A stretch of DNA of 64,000 nucleotides from Ricordea florida (lineage: Eukaryota > Cnidaria > Anthozoa > Corallimorpharia > Ricordeidae). The stretch is taken from positions 23,912,362 through 23,976,361 of the forward strand of contig OX453281.1 of assembly GCA_949710005.1 (NCBI GenBank), given 5' to 3'. Below, one piece after another: positions 34,952-47,480 of this stretch (the first letter of the stretch is position 1; the number at the start of each line of letters is the position of its first letter). Under the pieces are notes generated by a model, which saw only the letters and a list, made by a program, of their open reading frames with translations, was not told where the DNA came from and did no database searches. The position numbers and the translations under genes are program-made.

Positions 34952-36932
34952 TTACTGGTCTGATAAAAGAGAATTCTCACACTTTCGATCAACTAAATTA
35001 AAACCTTGCGATCCAGCTCCCCTAATTCGCAAGTCATCTGGGAAAACTGCTGCAAACGTCAAGTAGCCAATCCCAGCTCCACTGACCACAGCAAGCCCAA
35101 GCCAAGCATCATACGTCATCACGATTAACATTAGCACGTATCCCACGAACACTTGAATCACGTGTAACACTGTTTGAAGAACGAGGATTTTATTTCTTGT
35201 GTTCTTTGTGCTGAGAAGGAACAAAAAAAAAATTCCTACTTGATACTGGAAGTAATTGAAATTTAACGTAAAGTAAAAGTGGTCGGTAAAGGTAAGCGCA
35301 TTGGTGCAATCCCCCCCCCCCACCCCCCACCAACCAACTCAGTTGTCCCCCGTCTTTATATACGTGACAATTACATACATACATACGTTTATTCCACGTC
35401 CCCAAGGGGCTTTTCAGTGAAATAATTCTGTCACAGTTTGTGCCTTTTTGTTTATCCTTTCATTTAAACGTATATAAAGTGATTTTATGAAGTGAAACTT
35501 GTTCAAGGGACTGAATGCATTCTTTTTACACAAGAATAACCATAAATGAAGAAACAAATAAGAAAAATTAATAAAAGAATAGACAAACAATGCAAACTTC
35601 TCCGCACAGTCTTTAAGGTGATGATTACGTTTGATCGCGCACTAGTTAACAAATTTTTAGTAATACAGGCAAATGCCTAGTCTCCTTCGCAGCCGTTATT
35701 AGGGTCGTCACGCAACGCTCCTCCCCACTAACGGCTGCTCACGAGAGAGACACATTCCTTTCCCTTTGTTTTTGAGAACCAATAGAATGCACGTTATTGT
35801 TATCGGCTACGCCAATCAAATTCCTCGTTATATTTGCTGGGCGCTTGCTCTGCGCGCGAAAACAAAACATGACAGATCCACACGTGTGAAACGACTTGGA
35901 CCAGGTTTCCAGAATATGGAAGCCTGCTTCTTATTGTTCAGTTTTAGGGAAAGGAATGTGTCTCTCTCGTGAGCAGCCGTTAGTGGGGAGGAGCGTTGCA
36001 TGACGACCCTAATAACGGCTGCGAAGGAGACTAGCAAATGCCTTGGTTTGCCTCTTACTGACAAATGCAGTGCTTGAGAACCCTCGCTGTCAAATGACTC
36101 TCTAATTCATACTTACGGCTTAAGCATAGCTGATATATACTGCGCTGGTTTGAACTAATAAATGTAAGTTAAAAGTTACAAGTATTGTGGGGGTAGTTGC
36201 TAAAGAAACTGGTGTTGCGTCGGCGGGGAATTGAAACACAAGAAATTGGGATTGTTAAGCAAGTTGACAAAGTAAGTTATACCACCGTAAAGTAAAAAGA
36301 GGGTGCTGACGTTTCGAGCGTTAGCGCTTCGTCAGAGCGGTGCCGATTCAACTTACTTTATCAACCTGTTTGATTATCCCAATTTTTTGTGTTCACTGAC
36401 TAGGGTGGGTGAATAGTAGCTTTTTAAGTTAAATTCGTGATTTGAAACCAGCGTAGTATCAAACTATGTCTGATTGTCCACCTGGTTGTAGCGTGTAATT
36501 TTCATTTGACCATACTTCATTTGTTGTCAGTACCTATGACCTACCACTATTAGATCGTACTGTGTTGGAATTTCCTGTGAGTAAAAAAATGCTTCTCACC
36601 CAAGCTACAAGTATGCTTTGCGGGCCTATTTAAAAGATTTAACCAGTGGCTAGATTAAGTTGAACGTCTATGTGTGCGAGATGTCCAAATTTAACATAAT
36701 GGCATTTACCTTGATGCAGAAAGCTGCAGAAAGCGTTGCTGCGAGACTTTATTATTGTCGAGTTTGTCAGCGGCTTCCACAAGAGCGTCGCTTGTGGAAT
36801 GGGGCGAGGAAGACTGACTTTCTCTTTTGATTAGAAGGCGAAGAGGTCTGGTAACTAACCAGACTCTGAACGTCTTTAGTCCCTCGTACATTGCAGTCAG
36901 GACAAATGTTACCACGCATGCAGCTACTAACA
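34952..36932 (-). CDS. Second copper transporter, partial gene (duplicate)
   Basis: Exons 34952-35210 and 36710-36932 equal 16066-16324 and 17540-17762. The intron here contains the full-length MITE, which is the only difference between the two copies. Confidence 0.78.
35678..36033. mobile_element. Full-length MITE with 9-bp target duplication (356 bp)
   Basis: Flanked by GCAAATGCC (35669-35677 and 36034-36042). Long inverted ends of about 90 bp begin TAGTCTCCTTCGCAGCCG and run through ACGCAACGCTCCTCCCCACT to GAGAGAGACACATTCCTTTC, with one T/C difference in the first 60. The middle is unique sequence without a transposase. Probably a Mutator-type nonautonomous element. Confidence 0.85.
36313..36336 (-). 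ncRNA. Hammerhead-like core (c), duplicate
   Basis: Same as 17143-17166. Confidence 0.4.
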
Positions 36933-37343
36933 CTGAAGAGAAGAAGTAACCATAAAACATTAGGACATGAAAAAAAAGTTTCTCGCTGATAGTGCAGAAA
37001 CAAATTTTACAAACTACTGCCACTGCTGTCACTACCATTAATTACTCCAGGTTACTGGGCGAAAAGACAAAAACGTCTTACCTGCGATAGACGATAATCT
37101 CCAACTCTGAAACAAGAGAATTCCCTCGGTTCCAAAACGAAAAACATGCTACATGTTTAAATGAGAACAAAAATACATCAGTTTTTCCACAATCAGGATT
37201 AAAGGTTACAAAAACACCTAAAAATTTCCTCTGTCAAATTTATAAAATTTCGGATCTATATCTCTATCATTTGTTCATGGCCACCCTGTGTGTTTGACAG
37301 CATGGGCAACCATCCTGTAGAAAACAACTCTTACTTTTGACTT

Positions 37344-37374
37344 TTTCGATCACCTGAGCGGAAGTCATCATCAG
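37344..37374 (-). ncRNA. Hammerhead-like core (d), duplicate
   Basis: Same as 18174-18204. Confidence 0.4.
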
Positions 37375-37591
37375 AGTCAAGTGACTTACTTGTCGTCAAT
37401 CAGTGGTATTTATGTATGTGTTCAACGTTGCGATTAGTAAGCCGTGATGTTACAGTATTGGCTGTTTGTCAGTAAGGCCATTTCATTGGCTGTAAAGGCA
37501 ATACACGTTTTTGCATTATCAAATGACAGATCCCCCGCAACAGGAAACTGAACTCGGCTATTTTTTTCCTGGCACAAAAAGCAGAATATAA

Positions 37592-38153
37592 GGGCCTGTT
37601 CACATGGAGGTGGGGGACCCCAGGTACGTGAGGTACCTCACCTCGGTGAGGTTACCAAAATTTTCATACAATCTCTCTTTTTTTCTTGATTGCGTTCACA
37701 TGCGAGGTGGGGTACCCCACCTAGGCGAGTTACCCGGCTAGCCAGGCCGGGTAACCCGCCTAGCTGGGGTGAGTTTTCTCCATGTGAAAGCTCGAGAGTG
37801 GGGTAACCCGCCTAGCCGGGGTAATAAAATCCAAATTGCGCAAAGCCCGCCAAAAAAAACATGGCTGCCAACCACTACCAGCGTGGCGAGTTCTTTCGAC
37901 GACATAAACTCAAACAACTCGAAAACCCAGAACTTGACAGTGCCCGCGACAATTTAGAAAAAAAAGCGGAAAATTACGTTTCCCGCGTCTTTTGTTCGCC
38001 ATCTTTGTTTATGTGCGTACTTTGGTACCGCGCGATAGCATTTTAAACCTCACCCCACCTCGCCGGGTTGCATGTGAAGACAAGTTTTCTGCACCACGGG
38101 TACGTGGGGTACCTCACCTACCCGGGGTCCCCCACCTCCATGTGAACAGGCCC
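37592..38153. mobile_element. Harbinger-type MITE 1, duplicate
   Basis: Same as 18422-18983, with TAA flanks. Confidence 0.85.
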
Positions 38154-38156
38154 TAA

Positions 38157-38339
38157 GGGTGCGTTTCTTTGGTATGATCCGTATTTGAATTTGTGATCCG
38201 AGATCACACGGATCATGGCACATGAAAGTAACCGACGAACCTACTCTGGACAAGGTTTCATCGGCTCCTTTGATGTGCTATGATCCATGTGATCTCGGAT
38301 CACAAATCCAAATACGGATCATACCAAAGAAACGCACCC
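38157..38339. mobile_element. Harbinger-type MITE 2, duplicate
   Basis: Same as 18987-19169, with shared TAA. Confidence 0.85.
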
Positions 38340-38588
38340 TAAGTTTACGTTTGATTTTATCTTATCGCGATCATACATTTGAACTGGCCATGACCCACGG
38401 CGCCTGTGTAAAGGTTAGAAAACAGCGCTTGTGTACATTCCCTTCTTTTCTGCTAAGAATTTTAAAATGATGAGTGGGTCATTTTATTTATGTATTTAAC
38501 TCACAATAAAGATGAATGGAGTTTTTTGTACATTTGTCGAATTACCTGGAGAGGTTTAGGTTAAAAACACGGCCTTTTATGATTGGCT

Positions 38589-39235
38589 GTGGCTATACGC
38601 CCGGCAGCCGGGCACGGTCTTAAATAGACTAAATGCCCGGCAGCCGAAAAATGTCTACTATATTTCGTTTCAGCGTAAACCAACCATTAGATTTGAGATC
38701 TATAAAACTTTTCAGGATCGCTTAGCACTTCTTAATCGACATATGATAGTTTGGAGGTGACATTTCTGACTGCCGGGCATTGAGCGCATTTGAGACCGTG
38801 CCCGGCAGTCGGATCACAAATCTTTTAAGTGTGGAGAAACAAGCGATTTCACGGTATGCACAAGCTCGGAAAATTCGTCCACTACAAAACCAAAATAATT
38901 TTTACAATCGCTTGGCATATCTTAACAAACATCGAATACTCTCGTTAGGTTTGAATGAGACTTTCTGCCGGAATTTGGTGACTATTTCTGAATGCCGGGC
39001 TGAGTCAAAATTTTCTAAGTGTCGACAACATAGCGATTTTATGGTATGCCCAAGTTCAGATATTTCGTCAACTAGAAAATCAACATGGTTTTTGGAATCG
39101 CTCAACAATTCTAAGAACACATCTAATACTCTCAAGAAGTTTAAAAGAACCTTACAGTTGAAATTCCGTAAAATTTTTCGGCTGCCGGGCATTTAGTCTA
39201 TTTAAGACCGAGCCCGGCTGCCGGGCATATAGCCA
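38589..39235. mobile_element. Long-inverted-repeat element, duplicate
   Basis: Same as 19419-20065. Confidence 0.6.
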
Positions 39236-40602
39236 CTTTGTTTATGATTCGGCTTATTAGGGTGAATTCGTTTTAAAAAATAAGGCCAAGTATTAAATCG
39301 GCTAAAGCGAGTACGGGAGAAATATTAATTCGAGGTTATATGCTGAAACGCGGCTTTCTCTCACTGAAAAACACGATTGTCCGCTAAGTGATCATGAGAT
39401 GTGTTAGATTTGTCGCTAAGTTAAGTCAAAATCGTCGAAAATTTTATTGCGACATAATTTTAAAACAAAAAATCAAAAGAGTATTTTGGCCACCAAGATA
39501 CATATTGTCCGCGTCCACAATGACATAAGAAGAAAAATTTCAATTGATATAACATACTCACCATTTTGATCCGTGTTCGCTTTTGTGACTCGGGAAAAAA
39601 TCACTTCGCACGTATGTGGATTGATTGAAGCGAATTTTTAGCCTTCGCTGAATGGAGCCTATCTACGGAGCAAATTTTGTTTCTTTCGACGAGCGCGAAA
39701 TATGAAAGTCATCGGAGGGATTTTTACAGCATACTGAAACTACTGTCTCAAGCGGAAATACTGGATTAAGAACACGTAACAGTCCAGCAGATGTTCCTTT
39801 AGGAACAGCTGCCTTATATTGTGAATGAAAAAAAATGTGACGCTGTCACTCAAACCTGTTTGCATTCACCGTGTGAGAGTCACGCTTCCAGACCTCTCAA
39901 TCCCAAAAGACCAAAGACTTAGAGCAGTTAGAGATCAAGGTAAAACGAACCTGCTGGAGATCTCAGAAAAAAAAAAACCTGGAGATATATTCTGTTTTGA
40001 ACTTTGTCCTGTATTTGGTCGCACGTCGTTTGCTTCAGTTTGTTGTTGTTTCTCTAGTTTAACCGGAAAGATTCTGATGCTCATCGTCAGACGAATATTC
40101 ACCGTTTTCTGCAAAGCAGAGAAACATCTTTATGTAATGATCAGTTTTATAAAGGCTTTTGTTTCTCTGTTCAAGTTACTAAGAATATTTGCCACCGATA
40201 AAAATTGTCTTGCGCCGTTCAAATCAGATTTTGGGAGGCCACACATGCACATTGAGTAAATTTTCTGCTTCGTGACCGTCCACTATCATAGCCCAGTGAG
40301 AGGGGCTGGGGTCAAGGGCATAGATGGGTGTAACTCTCTCTTAATTAATTTTATTAAGCGACCACCCTTTGTACAAGAAAAAAGTGGAAAAGTCAAGAAG
40401 ATATATAAGGTAAACCCTGCGTGCATCCACTGATTATTTCTTTCATGGGCTCCTGTTTCTATTTATTACCTCATCAGTTAAAACTATGATGAAGCAAATG
40501 TACAAAGCTCCCCTGAGAAAAAGACTGAATAGCTTTTATTCTTATCAGTAAAAAAATTGGAAACACTGGTGTATTTCTCGTAAAATAGGAATTCCTATAT
40601 CA

Positions 40603-40768
40603 TACATTGCAACTGTTGAATGTTTTAAGAAGGTCTCAATGGGGTGATGACTTTTACCGCTAACGGTTAATATTTTTGACTGTTTTACGGCTAACGGTTA
40701 ATATTTTTTACGGCTAACGGCTAAAATTTTTCAATGGTTTACCCCATTGAGACCCTCTTTGCAATGTA
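40603..40768. mobile_element. Small palindromic element, duplicate
   Basis: Same as 21433-21598. Confidence 0.6.
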
Positions 40769-41095
40769 ACCATGATCTAGCAGAATATTCTTTCAGTCGT
40801 GTTCAAAAGTCGTGTTAAACATCTGTCAGCGCTATCTAAAAACTGAAGTTTGTCACGTCTCAGTCACGCATGGATTTCGGTTGGTCGCTCACCGGAAACA
40901 AAGTCGTCGCGGTCCCGATAGAAATTTCACAAGCAAAATGGTTCTTTACAACTGAGCGAGTCCCTAAGAGAAGTGGTCGCTTGATAGAGTGATCGTTAAT
41001 AAGAGAAACACCACTCATTGTGGTATTTGTTGTGGTGCTCAAGTATCTGCTTTGAATTATGCAATCTGAATCCCGCAGTGCAGAGCATTATACAA

Positions 41096-41452
41096 AGGAG
41101 AATATAAAATTAGACCAAGGTTACTAACCTGTAGGATAATTGTGATGCTCTTAGTATAATGCGTAGCACCAGGGATTCAGACCCCTCCCATGTGGACTGT
41201 ATTTTATTCTGGTATCACCCCTCCCTGTGGAATCCTTTGTGCAGTCTGGATGCAAATTCTGCCTGCTCATAAAGACGTCTTGTGAAGACCACATGGTGCT
41301 TTTATGTAGTGTTTGATTTGCATAACAAAAATCTTTGAACTGTGATGACCTGGTACCAAGCCATGGAAAAATGCAATCAGAATCTCTGGTGGTATGCGTT
41401 ATACTAGGAGAATCAACAGGATAGTAACCTTTGTCTAATTTTATATTTTAAG
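41096..41452. mobile_element. Inverted-end element, duplicate
   Basis: Same as 21926-22282. Confidence 0.6.
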
Positions 41453-41924
41453 AGAATACAAGCTGTTACAATGCTTGCCAAGCAAAAACATTACATAGAA
41501 ATCTCATTAAACCATATATAATTATGAAGAGTGTAAAATTCTTGTTCATATGAGATAAAAAATTATGGGATATATGAAATCATGTGACATCATGGATGGC
41601 ATAATGATTTTGGAACAACTGACCATTCGCAAATTAGAATTCAAAAGAAAAAAGGCTGCAAAAGTGTCTTTCCAATAAAAAGATTGCAAATCAGTACTTA
41701 AATAAGCAGCATGGTTGACTTTGAAAAGGTAAAAATATAAACATTTTGCAAGAGACACAGTTTTAGTCTCCATCAACGAAATTCATACAATGTTCTATTT
41801 CACAAATTTCATTGAAGATATATCAGTAGTCCCTAATGTTTAATTTCGTAGTGATCTCCTTCTCCCCCTTTGGAAAGGCCTTGCTCCTCTCTCTTACAGT
41901 CATGTAGGACCATTGCAACAGTTG

Positions 41925-43654
41925 TCACTGATCAAAGTAATAGTTCTGTAAGATGTGGTATCTTTGGAAGCAAGGTTCTGGACACATTATAACTCCACAA
42001 ACAGCACAGGTGTATATGGTTTTCAGTTTTTGAATGTGCACCTTACAGGTAGATCTGGTGTCATGACTTATGAGGTGATAGAAATGATCACGATTAAGCC
42101 TGATGTCAGGGATAGTGACAGGGATCTGACATAGTCCTGTGTCTTTCTTGAAGCATTTGCCTTCAACTAAAAATGCTCTATAAGCACTGACTTTGTGAAC
42201 TCAAGATGGCATGATCGGGGGACTTACAGTGCAAAATGCGTGCATTTGAAATATTCACTTTGATCATCTAAAAGAAAAATACCAGACCACTCCCCTCATT
42301 AGTCTGACATATGAAACAGCCCTTTGGTCTGACAGACCAACACCACTCATGTAAGTATTCTATGGGTTAATTACACCTGGCCTAGTAAAGTCCCTCTTTT
42401 CCCAAGTTCCATTGACCTTAATGGAGCACTGGACAACACTTTGATTGGTGTTACTTGTGGGAGTGGTTGCCAGAACGCTCACTGGTTTTTGGTCATGCCA
42501 TGTCATGCATGTCACACTTCCTTTTTGCCTGAAGAAACCCTCTCCCCTTTTGAGCTGCTTGACTTTCTTCTCTTTCAGACCACAAATTCTTTTGGTAGGC
42601 CTGACCTGTTGGATCTAACTGTCCCACATGCTAGGGTTTTCCTTTCTTCTAGTTCCTCAAACAGAGCAACTGATGTAAAATAATCATCCATGAAGATGTA
42701 ATATCTCTTGTCTTATTGGTCAATCACAGACATTACAGCTTTCTGCCTAAGTCTTTCTGGACTCTGTTACCTTCCTAACCAGTATAAATCTTGCTATTTA
42801 GCAAATAGCCACTACTAGATTCAACAAGTGTAAATGCTTTGATTCCAAATCTCCCTGGCTTGATTGGGAGGAACTGCCTAAAGTGCACTTTTCCCTTGAA
42901 CTTTATCAAAGTTTCATCAGTCACAAGCTGCTTGTTAGGCTCATACACTTGCTGCAATTTAGGTATTACTAAGTCCAGGAATGGCTGAAGCTTGTACAAT
43001 TTATTGTAATCAGCTGAGTCAGCCTTGGGTGCCTGGGTGTTGTCTGCAAAATGCAAGTATCGCAAAATCTGGAGAAATCGATCCCTGGACATTATGCTTG
43101 GAAAAAATGGAGAGTTAAGAACAGCATCTGTGCTCCAATAAGAGCTAAGGTTTGGTTTGGTGACTAAACCCATGTTTAGATACAGGCTGACCCAAGCTTT
43201 CATTTCGTCTCTTGTTACCGGATACCAGATATAACCTTCTTCAGGGCCCCTTTTCTGTTCTGCATATAAATTAGTTTGTTCAACTAGTAACTGCCATACC
43301 TCCTCAGTGAAGAACAGCAAAAAAAAAAAAAAAAATCAAGACAAGATCGACGGTTTTCAGAATCAAAATTTATTCCAACCTCTTCTTGAAATTCTACATC
43401 CTCCCTTCGAATGATTTCCTCAGAGCAGTCATTTTCCTCCACATCCTCATCCATTTCCTCGTCAGAGTCCTGATCATCAGAATCCTCTTGGATAGATCCC
43501 GACTCATCTGTCAAAAACTCGTCCTCGATCAGACTCGGTGCTCTCTTGTAATGGGCCAAGTCAACTCGTCTTCATCGACAAACGGAGTATTCACACCACT
43601 TCGACCACATCCACGGTCAGAATCTAGCGAAGCATCATTTCTAGAAGCCACCAT
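41925..43654 (-). pseudogene. piggyBac-type transposase, duplicate
   Basis: Same sequence and the same frame breaks as 22755-24484, including the A tract, so it adds no independent evidence. Confidence 0.85.
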
Positions 43655-44116
43655 TTTTAAATCACACTCGTACACAAAAAAACCTCGATAATTTCCTTAA
43701 AATCGACCCAAATTCAACCGACAATTCAACCAAATCTTTGATATTCTAGAGAAACACTTTGTGTAAGGTATCTTAAAACGGTTTATTAGTTTTCAGACCC
43801 TAAAAAGGGAACTTGGGGCTCGCCGTGAGGCTGTACGTATGGCCACTGTCAAAAATCTGGATGCAAATGGATCGGTGGTTAAAAAACTGGTTCATACTCT
43901 AGGATAGGAGTGATTTGGGTGGTTTACTCTAGTATAGGGTAGCAAAATTCAGCTGAACCAGCTCTGGTATAGGCCAAGGGTTCCAGGGGTCCAGCGGCAC
44001 ATACCCACCCAGAAATTCATAAGGTACCCCCCCGGGGTCAAGGGTTAAGTCTGTTTCCATTACTTTAGTTGTTGACCGTGTCAATTCTCACACTGAAAAC
44101 GCGTTCGACTGTAGCC

Positions 44117-44815
44117 ATGTATTCCGTTTTGAGACGGATCTGTAGCGCCCGTTTCCAAGCTGAAACCCGGCTTCTGGCTCACCCCAACAATGGTTTAGTT
44201 AGAGCGGTAAATTATGCTCGCACAACGGTGTCTGGAACACTTGTTGACAAAATTGAAAGGCAAGATGGAACCCGAATGTTGCAAGTTATCTGGAAGAACA
44301 GGTCAGTCAATCGTTTCCCGTTTGTTTATCTGCGCGATATTTGCCGGTGTTCTTCGTGTTTCCATGAGTCTTCGTTGCAGCGCAGTTACGATACTGTAGC
44401 CAACTTGGATCTAAACATTGTGCCCAAACAAGTAGAAGTCTTACGTGAGGGAGAAGTGATTTCTATCACCTGGCCAGATCAACACGTTAGCCTGTTCGAC
44501 TCCGACTGGCTTCACTCGAAACGACTGGTCGAGGATGAAGATTCAACCAATAAACCGACCAGTCTGAACGAAGAAGGAGTGGAATTTTGGAATGGCACCA
44601 AATTACGAGACAACATTCCTCTTTACGATTTTACACAGATAATGGAGGATGACTCGACCCTTTTTAACTGGCTCAACTCACTGCACAGATTCGGGATATC
44701 TCTTGTTACCAATTCTTTGGCAAAGGAAGGCGAAAATGAACGGTTATGTGAGAGGGTTGGATATTTGAAAACGACGCATTATGGGTTTGTAAAGTGTTTT
44801 ATATTAAGTAATAAC

Positions 44816-44848
<33 letters not shown>

Positions 44849-45761
44849 TAATAATACGAGACTCAAGGTTGCAGACATAGTTCAATATCACAGACCTTCT
44901 AAGTAGCTGATTTGAAAGAGTTTGTATGAAACTGTAATGTCTTGTTTTGAAGTGAAAGAAAATTTGGTCTGGCTTTTTCGATGAAATCGACTTAACCAGT
45001 ACTTTGTCCCTACTCTGTGGGGCATTTTATGGTGTGCGACCGATTCTCAGTCGGCTGTTTAAAAAGCATCTCAAAATTGAAGAACTGACGATTCGGCATA
45101 CACTGTGAAAAAGGAACCAAGTAAATCGATTCTATTGAAAAGTATCAATGTTTTTTCCAAGTACCGGAAAATGGGTTAAGAAATTGTACACTAAAAATAA
45201 TGCTGTCCTGAACATTTATCGAAAATGCTCTTATTTTGTATCAAGAATATCAGAATCGAAGCAGGGTACTTGTGTTGGTCTCCCGCAAAATGGTTCATAA
45301 TTTCTGCCAGCTTGATTTGATCCAGGAAAATCTAACTTTAAACGGCGCAAGATCTTTCGGGACACCATCCAACAGATATTGGCCCTCGTGGGACCAGAGA
45401 TGGACAAATCTAATAGGCTGATCTGAATTATTGGCCATCGTACTGCTTAAGTCGTGATTGGACTTATTCAGCTCATACCCAGAAATAGAGATATCTTTAT
45501 GAAAAATGCTTCCGTACGTTTTTTATTCACGAAAAAAATAAAAAAAAAGGGATGGAGAAAAACCTAGACTCTCTAAATTGATTTGACTGTATTAAGAAAA
45601 CTTTAAACAAGTCTTTTCTGTTGTCAAGGAGTATTTTTTGTGTGTTTTATTATAGGCACAAGTTTGAAGTGAAAGCAAAGTATGATGCCAACAATTTGGC
45701 TTATACATCACAACCTCTTGCTCTACACACAGACCTGCCCTATTTTGACTATGTACCTGGG
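44117..45761 (+). CDS. BBOX1: Gamma-butyrobetaine dioxygenase, exons 1 and 2
   Basis: Exon 1 44117-44784 (phase 2 end) joins exon 2 45656-45761, which has a good acceptor (TTATTATAG) and a GTAAGT donor and ends in phase 0 after VPG. Exon 2 reads KFEVKAKYDANNLAYTSQ then LALHTDLPYFDYVPG; the HTD is the HxD iron-ligand pair of the Fe(II)/2-oxoglutarate dioxygenase. The enzyme hydroxylates gamma-butyrobetaine to carnitine; trimethyllysine dioxygenase is the close alternative, and the Arg-rich leader would fit that. The zinc-binding N domain and the WPD region favour BBOX1. Exons 3 onward, with the distal His and the 2-oxoglutarate-binding Arg, are not found before 47.5 kb. They may lie beyond the Polinton. 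Confidence 0.85.
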
Positions 45762-47480
45762 GTAAGTACAGTACTGAGCTGATACAGCTTAGTCTTGTAT
45801 GCATATTGATGTTGTTACTTAAGGAAGGACTTACAAACATGATAGCGTTATATTTACGAGTTTCACAGGAAGGCCCATACACACAAACATGAGGAAAGAA
45901 AAAGGAAAAAAACAAAAGGCGAAAAAACGAAAAGCAAGCTTAGAATTGTTCAAGTCCAGGAAGGAGTCAGTATCAATTTGTGTGCTACCTTGCATCCAGA
46001 TCTATTTTTCCTTGTTTGTGGGATGATTATTCAGCGCGTAAATACATGGCACATCAACCACACTGGCATGCTTCAAAAGGACTTTACGTCCAGACCAAAT
46101 CTTCATACCACCCCCACCCCCACCTTTTAATTATAAAAAGCCAAGTATTGAACCTCTGATGTAACCTAACTCCCACCATTTTGAAAATTTAATAATAATA
46201 ATAACTAGAAATATGACTCCCGCAAAAACCTTGCAAAGGTACATGTAGTTCTTGAAGAATCCATAATGGTTTTCCCTATCAGGGCTAAAACCCCAATTAT
46301 TGTATTCATCTCATCATTATATCATCATTATCATTATTTGCAATGATATTTATATTATTGGTATTATCGTTATTATTATTATTATTATTAACATACAATA
46401 TTTTTATGGGGGTGGGGGTGCATGTCATTATCTGGGACATGTACTGTACCGCTTAACCATTTCATGCAATACAGTTTTTCCTGAATAGGGTTTGTATCTG
46501 AGTTGGTATTAATTAAATAGCTCTATACAATACCATTTCTCCTATGGGGCTTAGAATCTAGTGCTGTCATTCTTAGATACAGTTAGTGTACAAGATCATT
46601 TTTGAAAGCATAGGGCATTTAGGAAACTTTAAATAGTTGTAATTACTTACAGCGCACTTGCAATGAATGTGTGGTTTTTGGTTAACCTTCTTTGGTATCA
46701 ATGACGTTCTGAGTAGTACAGAAAAAAAGTGTCCCCTTTCCCTAAATATAGGTACCACATCAATGTAAGTATCAGAAAGAAAGATCATAAAATTTTTGGC
46801 ATTACAAACATTACTTTCTCCTTTATAGAGGTTTTCCAATGTAAAAGATCAACTGTGTATTGTGGTTGTCAGTAAATAATGGTATTTGACATCATAAAAA
46901 ATTAAGTAAACAGCAGTAAGGAAAATGGTTAATTTGTTATGTCCAATCCTCCAAGGTAGGGTTTAAATTAACTTTTCATTTGTGTAAGGGAAGGGGGCTA
47001 AGAGAGTAATACCCAGAGGGTACAGTCATGGAACTCAAATGTAATTAAACCCATTTTGAAAAGGATATGGAACTTGTCTGTTTAATTACATTATACATAT
47101 ATATAGCAAAGATATATAGCAAATATAAATACTACTCAGAAGTCAATAACAACATCTGCTTTATTGTCAAATACGTAATTTATTGCATTGATCACTGATA
47201 ATGTTGCAAAACCAGTGCTCAGTGTTTGGTATCTTTTCTACTAAGAATGCTGAACATAACAGCTACATCACACAATATTGACAATATTCTCAATGTTGCA
47301 ATGACATCAGATCATATCATAAATGATTGCTATCTGCAACCTCTGCATTTGGAATTTCTTCAAAATGGAAAGGCTATCGTTTTATAACGAAAAATACCTA
47401 CTTGCATTCTCATTGCAGTCTAAGTACAAGGTGACTGGAATCTTTCATGTATTTGCATATCGTTTCTGTCTCCCTTTTCT
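45762..47480. other. Dioxygenase intron 2, host side
   Basis: AT-rich, with short microsatellites such as ATT/ATC runs at 46309-46394. No exon matching the next part of the dioxygenase was found. Confidence 0.5.

Larger units (their letters stand above)
26501..45470. repeat. Duplicated stretch, second copy (start of contig B)
   Basis: Same sequence as 7615-26300 plus 284 bp at 35739-36022. It begins inside copper transporter intron 1, so exon 1 is absent from this side, and continues seamlessly past 45470 into unique sequence with dioxygenase exon 2. Spacers inside it hold what is described for the first copy. Confidence 0.95.

Noticed and set aside
7615-45470. A true recent tandem duplication of the copper transporter and dioxygenase genes
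   Set aside because: Break points coincide with an N gap and contig-like ends, and each copy lacks exactly the exon lying outside the overlap. Kept only as an alternative.
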